A stretch of 64,000 nucleotides of DNA from Thunnus maccoyii. Lineage: Eukaryota; Chordata; Actinopteri; Scombriformes; Scombridae. The stretch lies in assembly GCF_910596095.1 (NCBI RefSeq), contig NC_056540.1:9045001-9109000 (forward strand). The letters run 5' to 3'. The number at the start of each line of letters is the position of its first letter. The stretch's first letter is position 1. Of the stretch, positions 1-12,689 are shown in pieces. The position numbers and the translations under genes were made by a program. The notes beneath the pieces were generated by a model. That model saw only the letters and a list, made by a program, of their open reading frames with translations, was not told where the DNA came from and made no database searches.

Positions 1-70
1 CTAAGCTGCCGATTAGACTGATCAGACCCGGAGCTACGATGCAGTGACAGTCTTCAGGAAGACACAGACA

Positions 71-113
<43 letters not shown>

Positions 114-180
114 GGAGAGAGAGAGGGGGAGAGAAAGAGATAGAGAGAGGGAGGGAGGAGGACGTGGAGGGTGAGAAACA
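71..180. repeat. CA microsatellite followed by GA-rich tract in zdhhc2 5' leader
   Basis: A nearly pure CA run of about 40 bases (71-110) passes into a GA-rich purine tract to about 160, ending about 37 bases before the zdhhc2 start codon. It probably lies in the 5' UTR or core promoter. Its length is likely to vary between individuals. Confidence 0.8.
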
Positions 181-216
181 GACGAATGCGCACGGGAGAT
201 GATCCGCTCCTAGACT

Positions 217-3200
217 ATGGCACCGTCGGGCTCGCGTGGTATCAAGTGGGGCTGCTGGAGAGTTTTGTACTGGATCCCGGTCCTCTTCATCGCCCTCATA
301 GTGGCTTGGTCGTACTACGCCTATGTTTTGCAGCTTTGCATAGGTAAGCAATCAGCTGTCTGGGTAGTATGAGGAGGAGGTGTGTGTCTGTGTGAGGGGG
401 AAATGCCTTTTTTTTCTTTTGGTGATGGGGTGGGGGAGACATTCTGTGGGAGCAGTTTGTGGTCCAGGCTGATTTTTTTTTTTTCTGGGTGCAGAAGACT
501 GGCTTGTTGTTTACGCAGTGTGTGGACAGTGTCAGTCACATGACAATAACAGTTCAACCAGGAACTGTCAGCATAATGTTACAAGGAAGTGGTTATCAGG
601 GTTTTTTGTGTATCATTGAAATATTTCCAATTCATGACACCAGCATGCACAGGATGGTTTCATCATTACTTACAGCATTTGACTTGTGTATGGGGGTTGG
701 AGGGTATTACAAAGGTGGCCTAGGAGTGTGATTCAGCCACCCATAAAGATGCTAATAATAAAGAAAAAGCATATTTTGGAGCAACTTTTAAAGTTATCTG
801 GCTATCTGTCTAACTGTACCCCCTTATGAGGAAAACTGGATTTGTCTTAGTTTGTTAACACTATCTAACCATCCCCCCCTTTGTTTGTAGGACACAAGGC
901 TCATCATGGATGTTTTTAATAAATGCTGACAAAAACTTTACAGTCACACAGAATATAAATTAAAGATGCTAAATATTTAATTGATTAGTAGTCAATACAG
1001 TATATAAATTAAGTTATGATTTCACCCAAAAATCTAACATACCTGAAACAAAATGGCAACCGCAAATCCACATTTTGGTGCCTGGATTCCAGTTGTTTCT
1101 ACAAATTGCAGTGATCCATTTGCTTTGCTTTTCTTTAGCTTTTGACAGTCTGTAAAACGATAGCTCTGATTCCTTGTTGAAATTATTTGTACAGTCAAAT
1201 CGCACAACAGCTCTTTCCCATTTTAGATGTGTTTTTTTTGTGTGTGTTTTTGTGGCATTCAAGCTCAATGCTAATGCTGCCACTCAGTAAATTAAGCGGG
1301 GCTCAGACTACAGGAGTTTTAAAATCCTAACTGATTTTGAAGTCGGGTTGCATCAAGCACATAAGGAGAAAGTTCACAGATGTTCTTCTCTCTAATCTCA
1401 AACATGCACACATTGCAAGATTTGAAAATAATAGCACATAACACACTAGGGGATATTAATAAGATTATCATGCCAGAGGAAGTAATGCACCACCTCACGC
1501 TCACGTGATCTCATAGGGTAGTAGATGTAAACAAAATGAAGACTGACATGGTGCAACAACTTGCTTTAGTAAAGCTCTTCTCTTTGTCCGTATGGTTATG
1601 ATGTATTGAAAGACATGTTATATAGGCAGTTGTGTTCTTTTCACATATCGACAAGCCTTTCCTCCATCTCAGCTGTCCAATGCACCTGTACAACAGCTTG
1701 TTGTTGTTTCTTTGTGGTCTCATTCACTTCCGTGTCCTTGTAAACTTGTCTCTCTCATTGGCTATTGTGGTCCCATTCAGAAAGTAGCGACGTAATCATC
1801 CAGATTTTAAAGGTCCAGTGTGTAGAATTTAGTGGCATCTAGCAGTGAGGTTGCAGGCTGCAACCAAATGAATACACCTCTCCTCACCCTCCACTTGCAA
1901 GTGTGTAGGAAAACCTACAGTGGCTGTGAAACTTGCAAAAAACGTGAAAGGCCCTCTCTAGAGCCAGTGTTTGGTTTGTCCGTTCTGGGCTACTGTAGAA
2001 ACATGGCGGTGCAACATGGTGTGCGCTGCGGAAGAGGACCCGCTCCCTATGTAGATATAAAGGGCTCATTCTAAGGTAATGAAAACACAATGATTCTTAT
2101 TTTCAGATGATTACACTAATGCAAACATACTTATGAATCTTATATTCCATTTATGCCAGGTCTTTTCCGCTAGATGCTACTAAATTCTACACACTGCACC
2201 TTTAAATCCTAAATCTCAAATAAATTTGAAATGATTGGGGTGGCCCCGATGAGTCTGTGAGCAGTTATGGAGGTTTTAGATTGGATCTGTAAACCCCTCA
2301 CATTAGCAGATAATCTGGTCTGTACATCAGAGGGGTGAATCAGGGATGAATCGGCCCACAACTCCTGTAGTCTGAACCTGGCTTGACTCTTTCTGCCACT
2401 CAGTGGGTGAAACCACAATCGCTTCCGCCTACTGTGATGTAACATGCATAGCCTCCATTGTGAAGGAGCTTTTATTACATTTTTATGAAAGGAGGTTCAG
2501 AAAAGGATTAGGCCATGTGGCTCACTCATCTACACTGTCAGATGCATTGACTACCACTCTATCAGCACTATCTTAAAGACTTACTGTAATAGCTTTATGT
2601 AGGTGCTGAGCTTCATTATCTGAACCACAACACCACCAGCATTATCTTTTGGCAAGAAGTCTGACTGTAATGGCTTTAAGTCTGGCCTGCCTTCTCCTCG
2701 CTCCCTCTGGCTCGATGCTGGGCTGTGCGGTTGCAGACAGTGAGCCTCATCGGTGAACGGTGAGCACAGAGTTGACCTGGATAGTGAGCAATGGTTTCTA
2801 GGATGTCTCAGAGGAATCTCGCCAGCCTACTCTGTGCTCTGCTTGGCAGCTTTTCAGACCACTAGGAAAGAAAATCTCTTCTTGTCAAAAAGGGGGATGA
2901 AATGGAGACGGTTTAATGAGACCAAACAGAGGCAAACACGACGATGTCCCTGAGCCTGAAAGTATGCACCTTTATGTCAGTCTTTGCATCCATTTTGACC
3001 TGATCTGCGAGAGCTGAGTGTGCTGCGGAAGTTATAGAGCCAGTGGGTTGACCAGGGTGGCGTCTGTCCCAGGATGAACCTCTTCTAGAGTTACAGGACG
3101 CTATGTGTCCGGTGCCTTTATGGGATATTGAGACATCTTTCATAACTGCAGGGTGACAGAAAAACAAAATCACTGTTTGATCAGGCCTCTTTTTAACTGT

Positions 3201-3753
3201 GTTGTTTTGCTTCTAGTAGAACAAGAGAGGAATTGTGATGCATTCGTGTCACATGGGACAGACAGAAGAAAACAACAGCAGTAGGACAGGACATGTGCTC
3301 TGCAGATAGACACAGGGACAGTTGTGTGAAAGTATCATCAGCTGATACCTCAGCAGCTCAGTTAATCCCATTGTCTGGCTTACATAATTCACCCCAAGCA
3401 ATCTGTGGTTGACCCACTTTCTTTTAAAGCACCAAACATCAGCCTACGAACAGTTGGCCCTCTTTCCAAGATGGGAAAATTGTTTAGCTTTTCAGAGTCT
3501 GTGCATTGTTGGAAATGTACCTTGTTGGAGCAAGAATGCAAACAGGAAAAGAGAAGGCTGACGTACGGCAGTGACCGTAATGCCTCAATAGACACATTAA
3601 TATACATTCACACACACACACGCACACGCACACACACACCTACAGTATATGCTTCACTGTCAGAATCTGGGGCTTTCTGGCAAGACGGCGTGCACATGAT
3701 ATTTGGCTGCGTGCCTTGATTCAGCTCCTTGGCTCACCTTTCTTCAGTTCCTG

Positions 3754-3796
<43 letters not shown>

Positions 3797-6700
3797 CTAA
3801 TTGCTGAAGATGGATGATTCTGTATGCTCAGCTAATCATTGCTCAGATATTGGGACAAATATAAAACTGTCAGCTGATCTTCCAACAGGTCTCCACTTGT
3901 CTCTGTTACATATTTTTATATTTTGAAGTCTGTGTGTCCAGATCTGTACATGTGTTTTTGTGAAAGTTTTTTGGGGCGCTCATCAAGTGTGTGGGTGTTG
4001 ATGTCTGCCTGGGATCAGCAGCTTCAGCCGGTCCCCTCTGTGGTGGGAGCAGTAGCAGCTGTCAGCATTCACACACACAAACACACACAAACATACTGTG
4101 CAGGATGTATTCTTTTGTCAATGCACAGTAATGCTTATCTATACGAGTGGAACAATGAGTGGAACTGAGCATGGTGTATATTGATTGTGTGTCACTGGGA
4201 TTTTCAAGCACACTGGTGTGGTGCTGGACACTAGGATTTACAGAGTCAGCATTTTTCAGTTTTGCCTAATTGAATTTGGACATTGACTTTCATTCAAACA
4301 TGTATCAAGTAAACAAAAGCAGCACATGTAAAGGAATAAAAAACAAAACAAAACAGCAGCCTTTTGTACCCAGATGCTCCACAATGTTTTACCTTTTTTT
4401 GCTTGACACAGACCTGACTGTGTCTTTTCATTTTGCAGAGTCAATTGAAGACACAGGAGAAAAGGGTAAGTGTTTTATAACACTGTCAGAAATCAAGAGG
4501 AATTATTTCAACTTAAAGTGTCAGATGTTGAGTTGAATTTAGTCCAGAGGAGATTCAGCAGGATCTGCCTGCAGAGGCAGCTCACATCAAAACTATTTTG
4601 TCAGCCTCTATCAGCTGGAAGTGTATCAAACGACTTCTCATGTATGTTTAAAGGGGTAACCCACAGATTTTACACATTAAAATGAGTTTACACATCATGA
4701 GGAGTTCTACTCTGCCTGTGAAAACTGTTGAATAATATCATCTGTGGTTCTGGAGGAGCTTCATAAAATCAGAGAAAATGTTTTCTTCAATTTAGACCAT
4801 TCATCTGTCTCTTGCAAGACTCCCACCTTAATGAAAGTGTAACGCTACATCGATATACTCCTTTAAAGCTTGCACTCAGTGTGTGTTACAGAGTATAGAG
4901 ATAAAATGAGAGAGGCAGAGACACTCCAATGTCTAATTTTTGGTATCTATCTAGACAAACCAATCATTTTACACTGTTTTTAATCTGCCTCCGCTTCAGA
5001 GAATTCTTTTTTCTAAATATTTGGGAATATAATTGAGTCACTATTGCTGCAAGTGCATAATACAAGCAAAATCTTTATTGTTATGGTATATAGATAGATC
5101 TATAGATTCCTAATGTAAGTGGTGTGTGGTCCTGTTTCTGTTTCTTTTTCACTCTCACACTGGCCTACAGTGACAATGCACAAAATGTCCTTGATGATAG
5201 ATGATGATGATTTGTTTATGTTTTCTGTCTGCTTTCAGTTGTGTACTTGCTGGTGTACCATGTCATTTTCATCATGTTTGTATGGGCTTACTGGCAAACC
5301 ATCTTCACCAAGCCCATGAACCCCCTGAAGGAGGTGAGTGTGACTGCGACGCAGCGTTATTGTCAGCTGGGATGATGAGGCATCGTGGGAAGTGCAGATG
5401 TAGGTTACAGCCTCCCTGTGTGATTGAACGCTGCATTTAGACTAATAATACTTTCCAGTGGAAGTGCCTGGAGCTGCACTCTAATGGCTCTGATCCTGAC
5501 CACAGCACTTCAGCTCTGCAGCATGAATACACGCACGCACACACAGACACACACACATACACACGCAAGACTTAGAGAGGACACTTCTGAGAAAAGCCAC
5601 CTTGTATTTCAATTTCTACTGAGGTGAAACACATGCAGGCAATAATCACCTCGAATGAAAGCTTTCCTTTATGAGATGCGATCGCTGGATCTCTTGAGGT
5701 TTTGTAATAAAAGTGAAATTTCGTGTGTCGAGCTGTTTGTTATCGTCAGAGTTATTTGCTTCCAGTGTTCAATCATAAATCGCCTGAGTGACTGAAAGTA
5801 ATATCGCAGCTCTGTGCTGCTTTGCTCCCATTTGCCTGCTGGGGCAGAAAACAACAAACAAATGGAGGAAACAGAAATACCCTTCACTGCCTACTGAGCT
5901 GCACTTCATTGTAAAACATATTTCTGCATTACTGACGCTAATGCAGTATGTATCTGTATCAAAATATTCAAGCCAGTTTTGACAAATGCAAAGCTATGAT
6001 TCATCAGAAATAACTGCTCACGGATGAGGATACTGATAAGTCACAGGTGTTTGTTTTTCGCTCTGCCCAACATAGTTTCACCTGTCCTTCTCTGACAAAG
6101 AGCTGCTGGAGCGTGAAGATCGGGGAGAGTCTCAGCAGGAGATCCTGAGGAGAATAGCCAAGGATCTGCCCATCTACACCCGCACCAACTCTGGAGGTAC
6201 AGTACAGTGAACAGTGCTGCTGATGCAGAACAACAGAAGCAGTCTAGACTGACACGCAGCTCTCAGAGCTCATTTCACCCCCGTCACCTTGTTAGTCTGT
6301 GGTCAAGTGTTAGGAGAGGCTGCTGCTGACGGCTGTGTGACTGAATTGGCTGTGTCTCCTCAGCAATCCGTTTCTGTGACCGCTGCCAGCTGCTGAAGCC
6401 TGATCGATGTCACCATTGTTCAGTCTGTGATAAGTATGGCTCTCTGCTCATGCACCTATAGAGAAAAGACTCCACCATATATATTGCATTCTGGCAGGCA
6501 GAATAAGATTCAATTACATTGACGTCTGACCCTGCTGTGTTACAGATGCATCCTGAAGATGGATCACCACTGCCCCTGGTATGTAGTGAGGCTCTTTGAT
6601 TAAACCAGGAATAGAATTTTAAAGAAATGTACCCGTATATACTGCTCTCACACTGTGTTGTCTGTGTAATTACTTCTTCTTTTCATTTAAGGCCCAACAG

Positions 6701-9700
6701 TATTCAGGTTACATGATTTTGTGATCAAAAGTATTTATGCTCAGGATGGAAAAGACTTGATTCAGTTTAGTTAAATGGTCAGTTGATCTCTAATAGCTTG
6801 AATCAGTTGCATTCAAGCTAAGTTTACCGGACAGAGTTTGATGAAGTCACCTCTCATCCTGCCAGCTGACAGATTTTGGCAGCTGGGTGAGACAAATCTG
6901 ATTCCAGTCAGTGTATTTTTTGATATATATGATCAGTTTGTTTGCTCTCTTCGCCATATTGAACCAAGCCTAGTGTTCAGACCAGGAGGGACCTCATTAA
7001 AAATATGATGATATGATTATGATAATTAGTTTTAATTTATGCATCTCTCCATTGGGTCATGTTGGTTGTTAAAGCATCAGAAGGGGATTTTTTTCTTCTG
7101 TAGTTTCCATAAAAATTGTCTGGATATGCCCTCCACCCTGTATGACAGAATGTAATGAACAACACTAAAACCTGACTGGTTAAAAATGCCAGATCCTTTC
7201 ATTAAAATGACACAAACATCCTGAGTGGTGTTTTTATTGTGAATATCTAATTACTAGTTGTGATTCATTTACCATAGTTTGTTCAAAACAGCCTGGAAAA
7301 ATAGGATATATACACATTTGCAATGAACCAATAACATAGTAATCATAATAATTATAGGATAAAATGATTAAATGAGCTATAACAAAATATTGCATTATGT
7401 GACAATTCTCCCACCAACCCAAACAGCCCATCTCCAATATTTATAGTTTTGCTCAAATGTCAAGTAAAAAAAAGTCTCCACATCTAGAAAAGATCGGCCC
7501 TGTCTCAACATGTACTAGTGACATTTTCCAACACTAACCTGCATCATTTCCTCCTTACAGGGTGAACAACTGTGTGGGATTCTCCAACTATAAGTTTTTC
7601 ATGCTGTTCTTGTTATATTCGCTACTCTACTGCCTTTTTATAACTGCTACAGATCTGAAATACTTCATTAAGTTTTGGACGGTAAGCAGGATTTCAGCTA
7701 TTGCACCACAATACAAACCTTTAATTATATTATGCATATCAAGCATGAATGTTCATTTTCTACCTTGGAAATAATAGTTTGAACATTGCTTGAAAAAAAA
7801 AAAAAACTCCTCTCGGCTTTTAACTGCATGTCACGGTTTTCATCAGCAAATGGATTTTGCTCACTTGTCATCATGAGACCCAAACTAGTCACGTGACAAC
7901 TAAACAGAAGCTAGCAATGTTGACCTTGAGTTAAACCTTTTTTTCATGTGTATATTGTTTCATTATAAATGATATAATACCTATATAAAATCTGAATGTC
8001 CTTTCTGTTTCATATATATGGCATAATTATTTGTTTTTCTACAAGGCTGGAGGTAGAGCACATTTCCGTCTGAGAGAATATCTGGTACGAACCAATCAAC
8101 CAGTTAGTAGTGATGAAATAGAAAGACTGTAATAAACTCTCAGTAGAATAGTTTAGTAGAAGTCTATCAGCTGTCAATCAGCACCCAGTAGTTTACACCC
8201 ACTGAGCAGATCCAGTTCATACTGGTACTGTATGTACTCTGTACTGGTGCTGTTATGTTGATGTCTTGGTTTCTCCTCAGAACGGCCTACCAGACACTCA
8301 GGCGAAGTTCCACATCCTCTTCCTTTTCTTCTCGGCCTCCATGTTCTCAGTCAGCCTCGCTTCGCTTTTCACCTACCACTGCTGGCTCGTCTGCAAGAAC
8401 AGATCCACTCTTGGTAGGTTGCGTGCCAGTAGTTCATGCCTGTATGTATATATCTCTCTCATGTTTGTGTATCTTGAATATCTGCTTTCAGTCTGCTTCC
8501 TGTTTGCTACTAATGATGATGTTTCATTGCGTTTTTCCCACCATCAGTCTCCATCCTCATCAGCATAGTGATTTGACGAGCCTCTTTGGGCCGGTATCAG
8601 ACGGAGTGGTTTCTCATTATGTGTGCACAGTGGCACACTTTGTCTCTGTGTTGAGGAGAATGGATTAGATCCTGAGGAGTATGTTTCAGTGTAATGCAAA
8701 GACATAAGGCTCAGAGCAGTAAGCAGCTTAGTAACAGACACTGCCACACTGCTCAGGAAGAGAAGTCACACCTGGTGGCACACTCTGAGATCTGCTTTAC
8801 CTGCACAACAAAGACACTTTCATTCAGCGATGTTCTGCTGACGCCACTATTCAGCAGGAATCGTTCATGTGTTGATCTATTGTGTGATTGAGCTCCTGTT
8901 ATTCATCTTTATGCCAGACTCACTGTTCTTCTTCGTGTCTGTCCTCTCAGAGGCTGTGCGTGCCCCGGTGTTTCGTCACGGCACAGATAAGAACGGTTTC
9001 AGTCTGGGTTTCAGTAAGAACTTCCGCCAGGTGTTTGGTGATGAAGTCAAATACTGGCCTATTCCTGTTTTCTCCAGGTAAGGTCCTTTAGATAGGTCTT
9101 AGAGGAATTCAGAAGGAAAAGTATCTATCAAATGAGTTAGATTAAAAGAAACAGCATAATTTAAGTTGGGCAAACTAAAAGCCAAATCTAATAAAACAAG
9201 TCTATGTTTAAAAAGCTATTTGTTTCACAGACAGGTTGTTTTGCAGTTCAGGAGCTGATGATGACCTGTAATTTTGAGTCAAGGTCAAAGACTTCAGGCT
9301 CTGCTTCAAGAGCTTAAATTCTGCTGCACTGGTTGGGACATAAAACACAATTAGATCAGCAAATCAAATCCAGTTTGTAATCTGTTAAGATGCTTTGGGT
9401 TAAATGGTGACTTGCAGGACTGCCACCTTGTTAATTTGCTGGCTAAAATCACATTTGGATAGATAATGTTCAACATAAACAGAGGCTTACTGATGCTCAG
9501 ACTTTCACACACTCACCAGTTTCATGTTAAAAATAGAGTATATTGTCTAGAGAGATAAATATATGAGAGCAGACAGGTGAGTGGATGCAGAAGGACTGTA
9601 TGTGTGTGTGTGTGTGTGTGTTAGCCAAATAATAACATTCAGTCATATTTTAACAGAATCTAACTCAGGATGTCAGAGAAGTCCTGCATGAATGAATGAA

Positions 9701-11289
9701 TGAATGAATGAATGAATGAATGTGGATTTATAAACTAAAATAAGGGCAAGTGAGCACTGCTATTTAGTTTGAACAAAGTGATTCAAGAGCTTTAACTTCT
9801 GAAAACAACTATTTACTACTATATTATTTATTATTCTGTAAACTAAACCACTGAAATACTCAAACACATGAAAAATGTACTTTCTTATGTTGTCAGTTTC
9901 TGCTTGGAAATAGTGACATTAAAGCCAGACTATGTAATGTTTGAAAGATTCATAAGCAATTAATCACACCCTTGTTCAATTCAGTACACTAGAGAGGATT
10001 TGCTGCTGTAGTGTTAGTTGGTCTGATAATGACCAGTAGTTTGTGGTTCATAATATTAGCTAATATTACATAAATATTACTGTGGTAGTGTAGAGTAATT
10101 TTACTGACTTGATGCTTGACTTTTCTTGACTTGAGCTACTGCTACACTATGTTTTAACATTTACCTTTATTACATATGCTGGGTTTAACATATTCTATAC
10201 TTATTTAAACTACTTTCCTCTTTCCTCTGTGACTCTCAGTTTAGGTGACGGTTGCTCGTTCCCAGCATGCCTGGTGAATCTGGACCCTGAGCAGCCATCA
10301 TCGCCCACTGGCTCCAACCCTGCCAGCAAGGCGTAAGTTAAAAGATGAAGAACACACACATTGATATTAGAGTAAACCCAGGTACAGCACAGAAAGACTA
10401 GAGTCTTCTCAACTGCAAGTCAGCCCAGTGGTTTATTAACTCTGTAGGTTTAATGATGCAGGAAAATCGCCTGGCTGCAGTTTTAAATTGTGCATTTAGA
10501 TAACAGGATTACAGGGTTTAGGACTAATTTATCTTAAAAAGGAGGGAATATTACTCCTATAATTCCCGGCTACTCTCCTGCTAATGTGTGTTTTGTATGT
10601 CTCCAGTGCAGCAGACGCCCGCCAGTTCCCCTCCAAGCCGCTGAGGGAGAGTCAGAGCCGGCTGCTCACCAGCACCCCCTCCTGGACAGAGAGTGACAAT
10701 GCAGCAGACAAGGACAAGAAGGGTAAGATAATGATATCCTCCATATAATGGTTTCCCTCAAAGCTGCTTGCTTACACAACCCCAAGACAGGAAAAAAATC
10801 AATAATTAAACAGATATTTTATGATGTAGATGATGAAGAATCTCAGTCATCCACATCATGGTTATCCAAGGAGGATTGAAACAAGGGCAACTGGACTTGT
10901 TTGTGGATACTTTCACCTCTCATCCAAGGGACTTCTTCAGTTCTGACTGACTGGGGGGGGGGGGGGGTCATTATCAAGGTCACTGATACCACTTGGTTCG
11001 TTAGTTCTCCTGGCTGTTGTAACGACAGTCATCAGAGTCGTTGGCATCACATGAGACCGACTAATGTATAGTTGTTAAATCTCCTGGGAAGGGTAGACCT
11101 CCTCCTCCTCCTCGTCTGTTGAGGGATGTTTTCTCTACTTTCACTTTACTTTTACTCCCTCTCTCCTCTTTCAAACCATCTGTCCTTTCTAGATGTAGAT
11201 GATGGATTTTATTTGTGTGTGTTTGTGTGTGTGTGTGTGTTTGTTCAGGTGCTAGTAACCCAGGGATGACCATAGAAAATGAGGCGTAA
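217..11289 (+). CDS. zdhhc2: Palmitoyltransferase ZDHHC2 (12 coding exons)
   Basis: Coding exons: 217-343, 4439-4465, 5239-5333, 6076-6196, 6364-6433, 6546-6578, 7561-7681, 8281-8413, 8951-9077, 10240-10332, 10607-10722, 11249-11289. All junctions are GT-AG and in frame, giving 367 residues, the same length I recall for human ZDHHC2. The enzyme is an integral membrane protein S-acyltransferase that palmitoylates cysteines, in mammals on Golgi, endosome and plasma membrane. Four hydrophobic segments lie near residues 15-37, 52-70, 168-190 and 208-232. The cysteine-rich domain starts near residue 126 and the DHHC motif is residues 153-156, with C156 as the predicted acyl-accepting cysteine. The motif sits on a 33-base microexon (exon 6); exon 2 is only 27 bases. 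The start opens MAPSG and leads to WIPVLF before helix 1. The C-terminus reads [11 protein letters not shown], close to ZDHHC2. ZDHHC20 is the nearest alternative, but the 8p22-type neighbours and the [11 protein letters not shown] segment favour ZDHHC2. Confidence 0.95.
1290..2392. mobile_element. Inverted-repeat DNA element (MITE-like), interrupted by a second element
   Basis: A 15-base sequence CAGACTACAGGAGTT at 1304-1318 is found as a perfect inverted copy at 2360-2374. Less exact similarity continues outward from both copies. A 12-base direct repeat CTGCCACTCAGT lies outside them at 1278-1289 and 2393-2404, as a target-site duplication would. This is longer than the 8 bp usual for hAT elements, so part of the match may be chance. 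A 397-bp element (1808-2204) is nested inside. No transposase frame is seen, so the element is non-autonomous. It lies in zdhhc2 intron 1. Confidence 0.7.
1808..2204. mobile_element. 397-bp MITE with 26-base terminal inverted repeats
   Basis: The ends are 26-base inverted repeats with one mismatch: the left end begins TAAAGGTCCAGTGTGTAGAA and the right end is its complement (2179-2204). The interior matches a repeat I recognise as common in percomorph genomes. The target-site duplication cannot be resolved because both junctions read TTTAAA. The element sits inside another inverted-repeat element, so it inserted later. Confidence 0.85.
3754..3794. repeat. TG dinucleotide microsatellite
   Basis: A run of about 20 TG units in zdhhc2 intron 1. 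A shorter CA-rich tract lies at about 3607-3640 and another at about 5530-5565 in intron 3. No further function is evident. Confidence 0.85.
9599..9722. repeat. TG run and GAAT/AATG tetranucleotide repeat
   Basis: A short TG run (about 9599-9621) is followed by eight or so uninterrupted copies of the tetramer AATG at 9688-9722. Both are in zdhhc2 intron 9. Confidence 0.85.
10825..11095 (-). mobile_element. Retroelement tail fragment, possibly Penelope-like
   Basis: Read on the - strand, this stretch contains a CAGTCAGAACTGAAGAAGTC core, followed by a rule-like segment about pre-treated 'GGATGAGAGGTGAAAG' text that I recognise as a very common dispersed 3' tail in fish genomes. I associate it with Penelope-like (Neptune) retroelements from memory, without a search. 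A 15-base G run at 10953-10967 lies within it. No coding part of the element is visible, so it is a dead fragment inside zdhhc2 intron 11. Confidence 0.5.
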
Positions 11290-12590
11290 CCAGAGATAGA
11301 GTCGACACGTTCCATCCAGAAAAGTAAGTTTACAGTCATATAGAAATGATCCGCATATCAAAATATAAAAGCAACGTCATGTACATATTTGTTTCCATCT
11401 AACAGGTCTATGCTGCCCCCTCCTCAGTGTTCGTGCCTATCAGAATGTGACGTGGTGGTGACATCATCGATATTTGTTGTTTCCCATAATACACCCTGCT
11501 TCTGAGAGGTTTACACAACTGACACATGACATACAAACCAGAGAAAAACTGGTTATTATTATCATCGGTGTTACTGTTATTGTTACGAGCAGCAGTGTCT
11601 GCTGCTATCTGAAAGTATTTGGGCCTCAAAACAAGTGGATTCGAGTTGAAACTGCATTCCAGCAATCAGATTTTCTTTTGTTTGTATATGAATAAGCACA
11701 GAGCAGCAGTGGAAGAGGGGACATTTTGCATTTTGTATACTAGGAAATCAATCGGGGCTGCTTTTGTATGTCACAGAAACTCTCAGAATGATCTACAACA
11801 GTTGTACTAGTAGTGGTGTTAATGTGATGTATTTGACATTCCCTGCAGCCATTTTAATACAGTGAAGGGTTTTCTTTTCTTTTTTTTGGAGGGGGGGCAG
11901 GTTTTCCACCCACAATATTGAGTGTCGTGGAACTTATGCATGCTTTCATCTCAGGATGTCAACTCAAACACACCTTGTTGTAGTGAACTGTACCACAAGA
12001 TGTTCTCCCCTTGCTTGGAAAACAACAAATGAGTAGTAATATAGTAATTACATTGGAATAAGGGCTCTTCTGACTCATAGCATGAGTGAGGATGTTGCTG
12101 CCACACTGAAACACCTGAAATCTGGTGCTGCGACATCTGGTAGTCTAAACGTCTAAACTGCCGGTCAAAAAAGCTTCCCGACTGTTTTGTCTCCGGAGGG
12201 CCGGCCTCCGTGTGATGCTGCACATCCCGTCACCATCAAAAAGCAGATACTGTTGAGTGTTTTTCTAAAACTCACAAATATGATGTTGTGGATGTAATGC
12301 AGAGCAAAAAAGAGAAACCTGCTCCAGCTGCTTTGTACAGTATATTTTCACCTTCTGAGGACTCTGTCTTTTCTCATTTGGGCTGGAAATGATTAAACCA
12401 TCATTGTAAAAAAATAATTTGAGAATGTATGCTTGTTTAAAAAAAAAAAAAAAAGCTTCATGGTGACAGTAGTGTCAATCTATATTTTTCTATTCTTCTG
12501 TATGTACGACTCAAGAGACAATATGGATGTGTGGGGCAATGTATTGTACAGTTGTAATGCCTTAAAAGAATAAAATGAGCTCATCTTCTG
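11290..12590 (+). other. zdhhc2: zdhhc2 3' UTR with a possible 82-base UTR intron
   Basis: No further coding frame is convincing here. A consensus donor (GTAAGT at 11324) and a pyrimidine-preceded acceptor ending at 11405 could define an 82-base intron. Its junction is 34 bases after the stop codon, too close to be expected to trigger nonsense-mediated decay. The transcript probably continues to the AATAAA at 12569. Confidence 0.6.
12569..12574 (+). terminator. zdhhc2: Poly(A) signal AATAAA of zdhhc2
   Basis: This is a canonical AATAAA with TG/T-rich sequence shortly after it. It is the last such hexamer before the oppositely oriented cnot7 signal at 12700, and fits the zdhhc2 3' end. Confidence 0.65.
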
Positions 12591-12689
12591 GCTTCTCATT
12601 CAATTCTGTGCTGCACATTATCTGGAAACAGTATGTTGTTTAAATAGTCACTGAAGAAATGTAACAGACGAGCATTTTATGGTAGAAAA

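Noticed and set aside
217-11289. Naming the first gene zdhhc20
   Set aside because: The C-terminal region and [11 protein letters not shown] match ZDHHC2 better, the length is the 367 residues of ZDHHC2, and cnot7/mtmr7/slc7a2 are ZDHHC2 neighbours.
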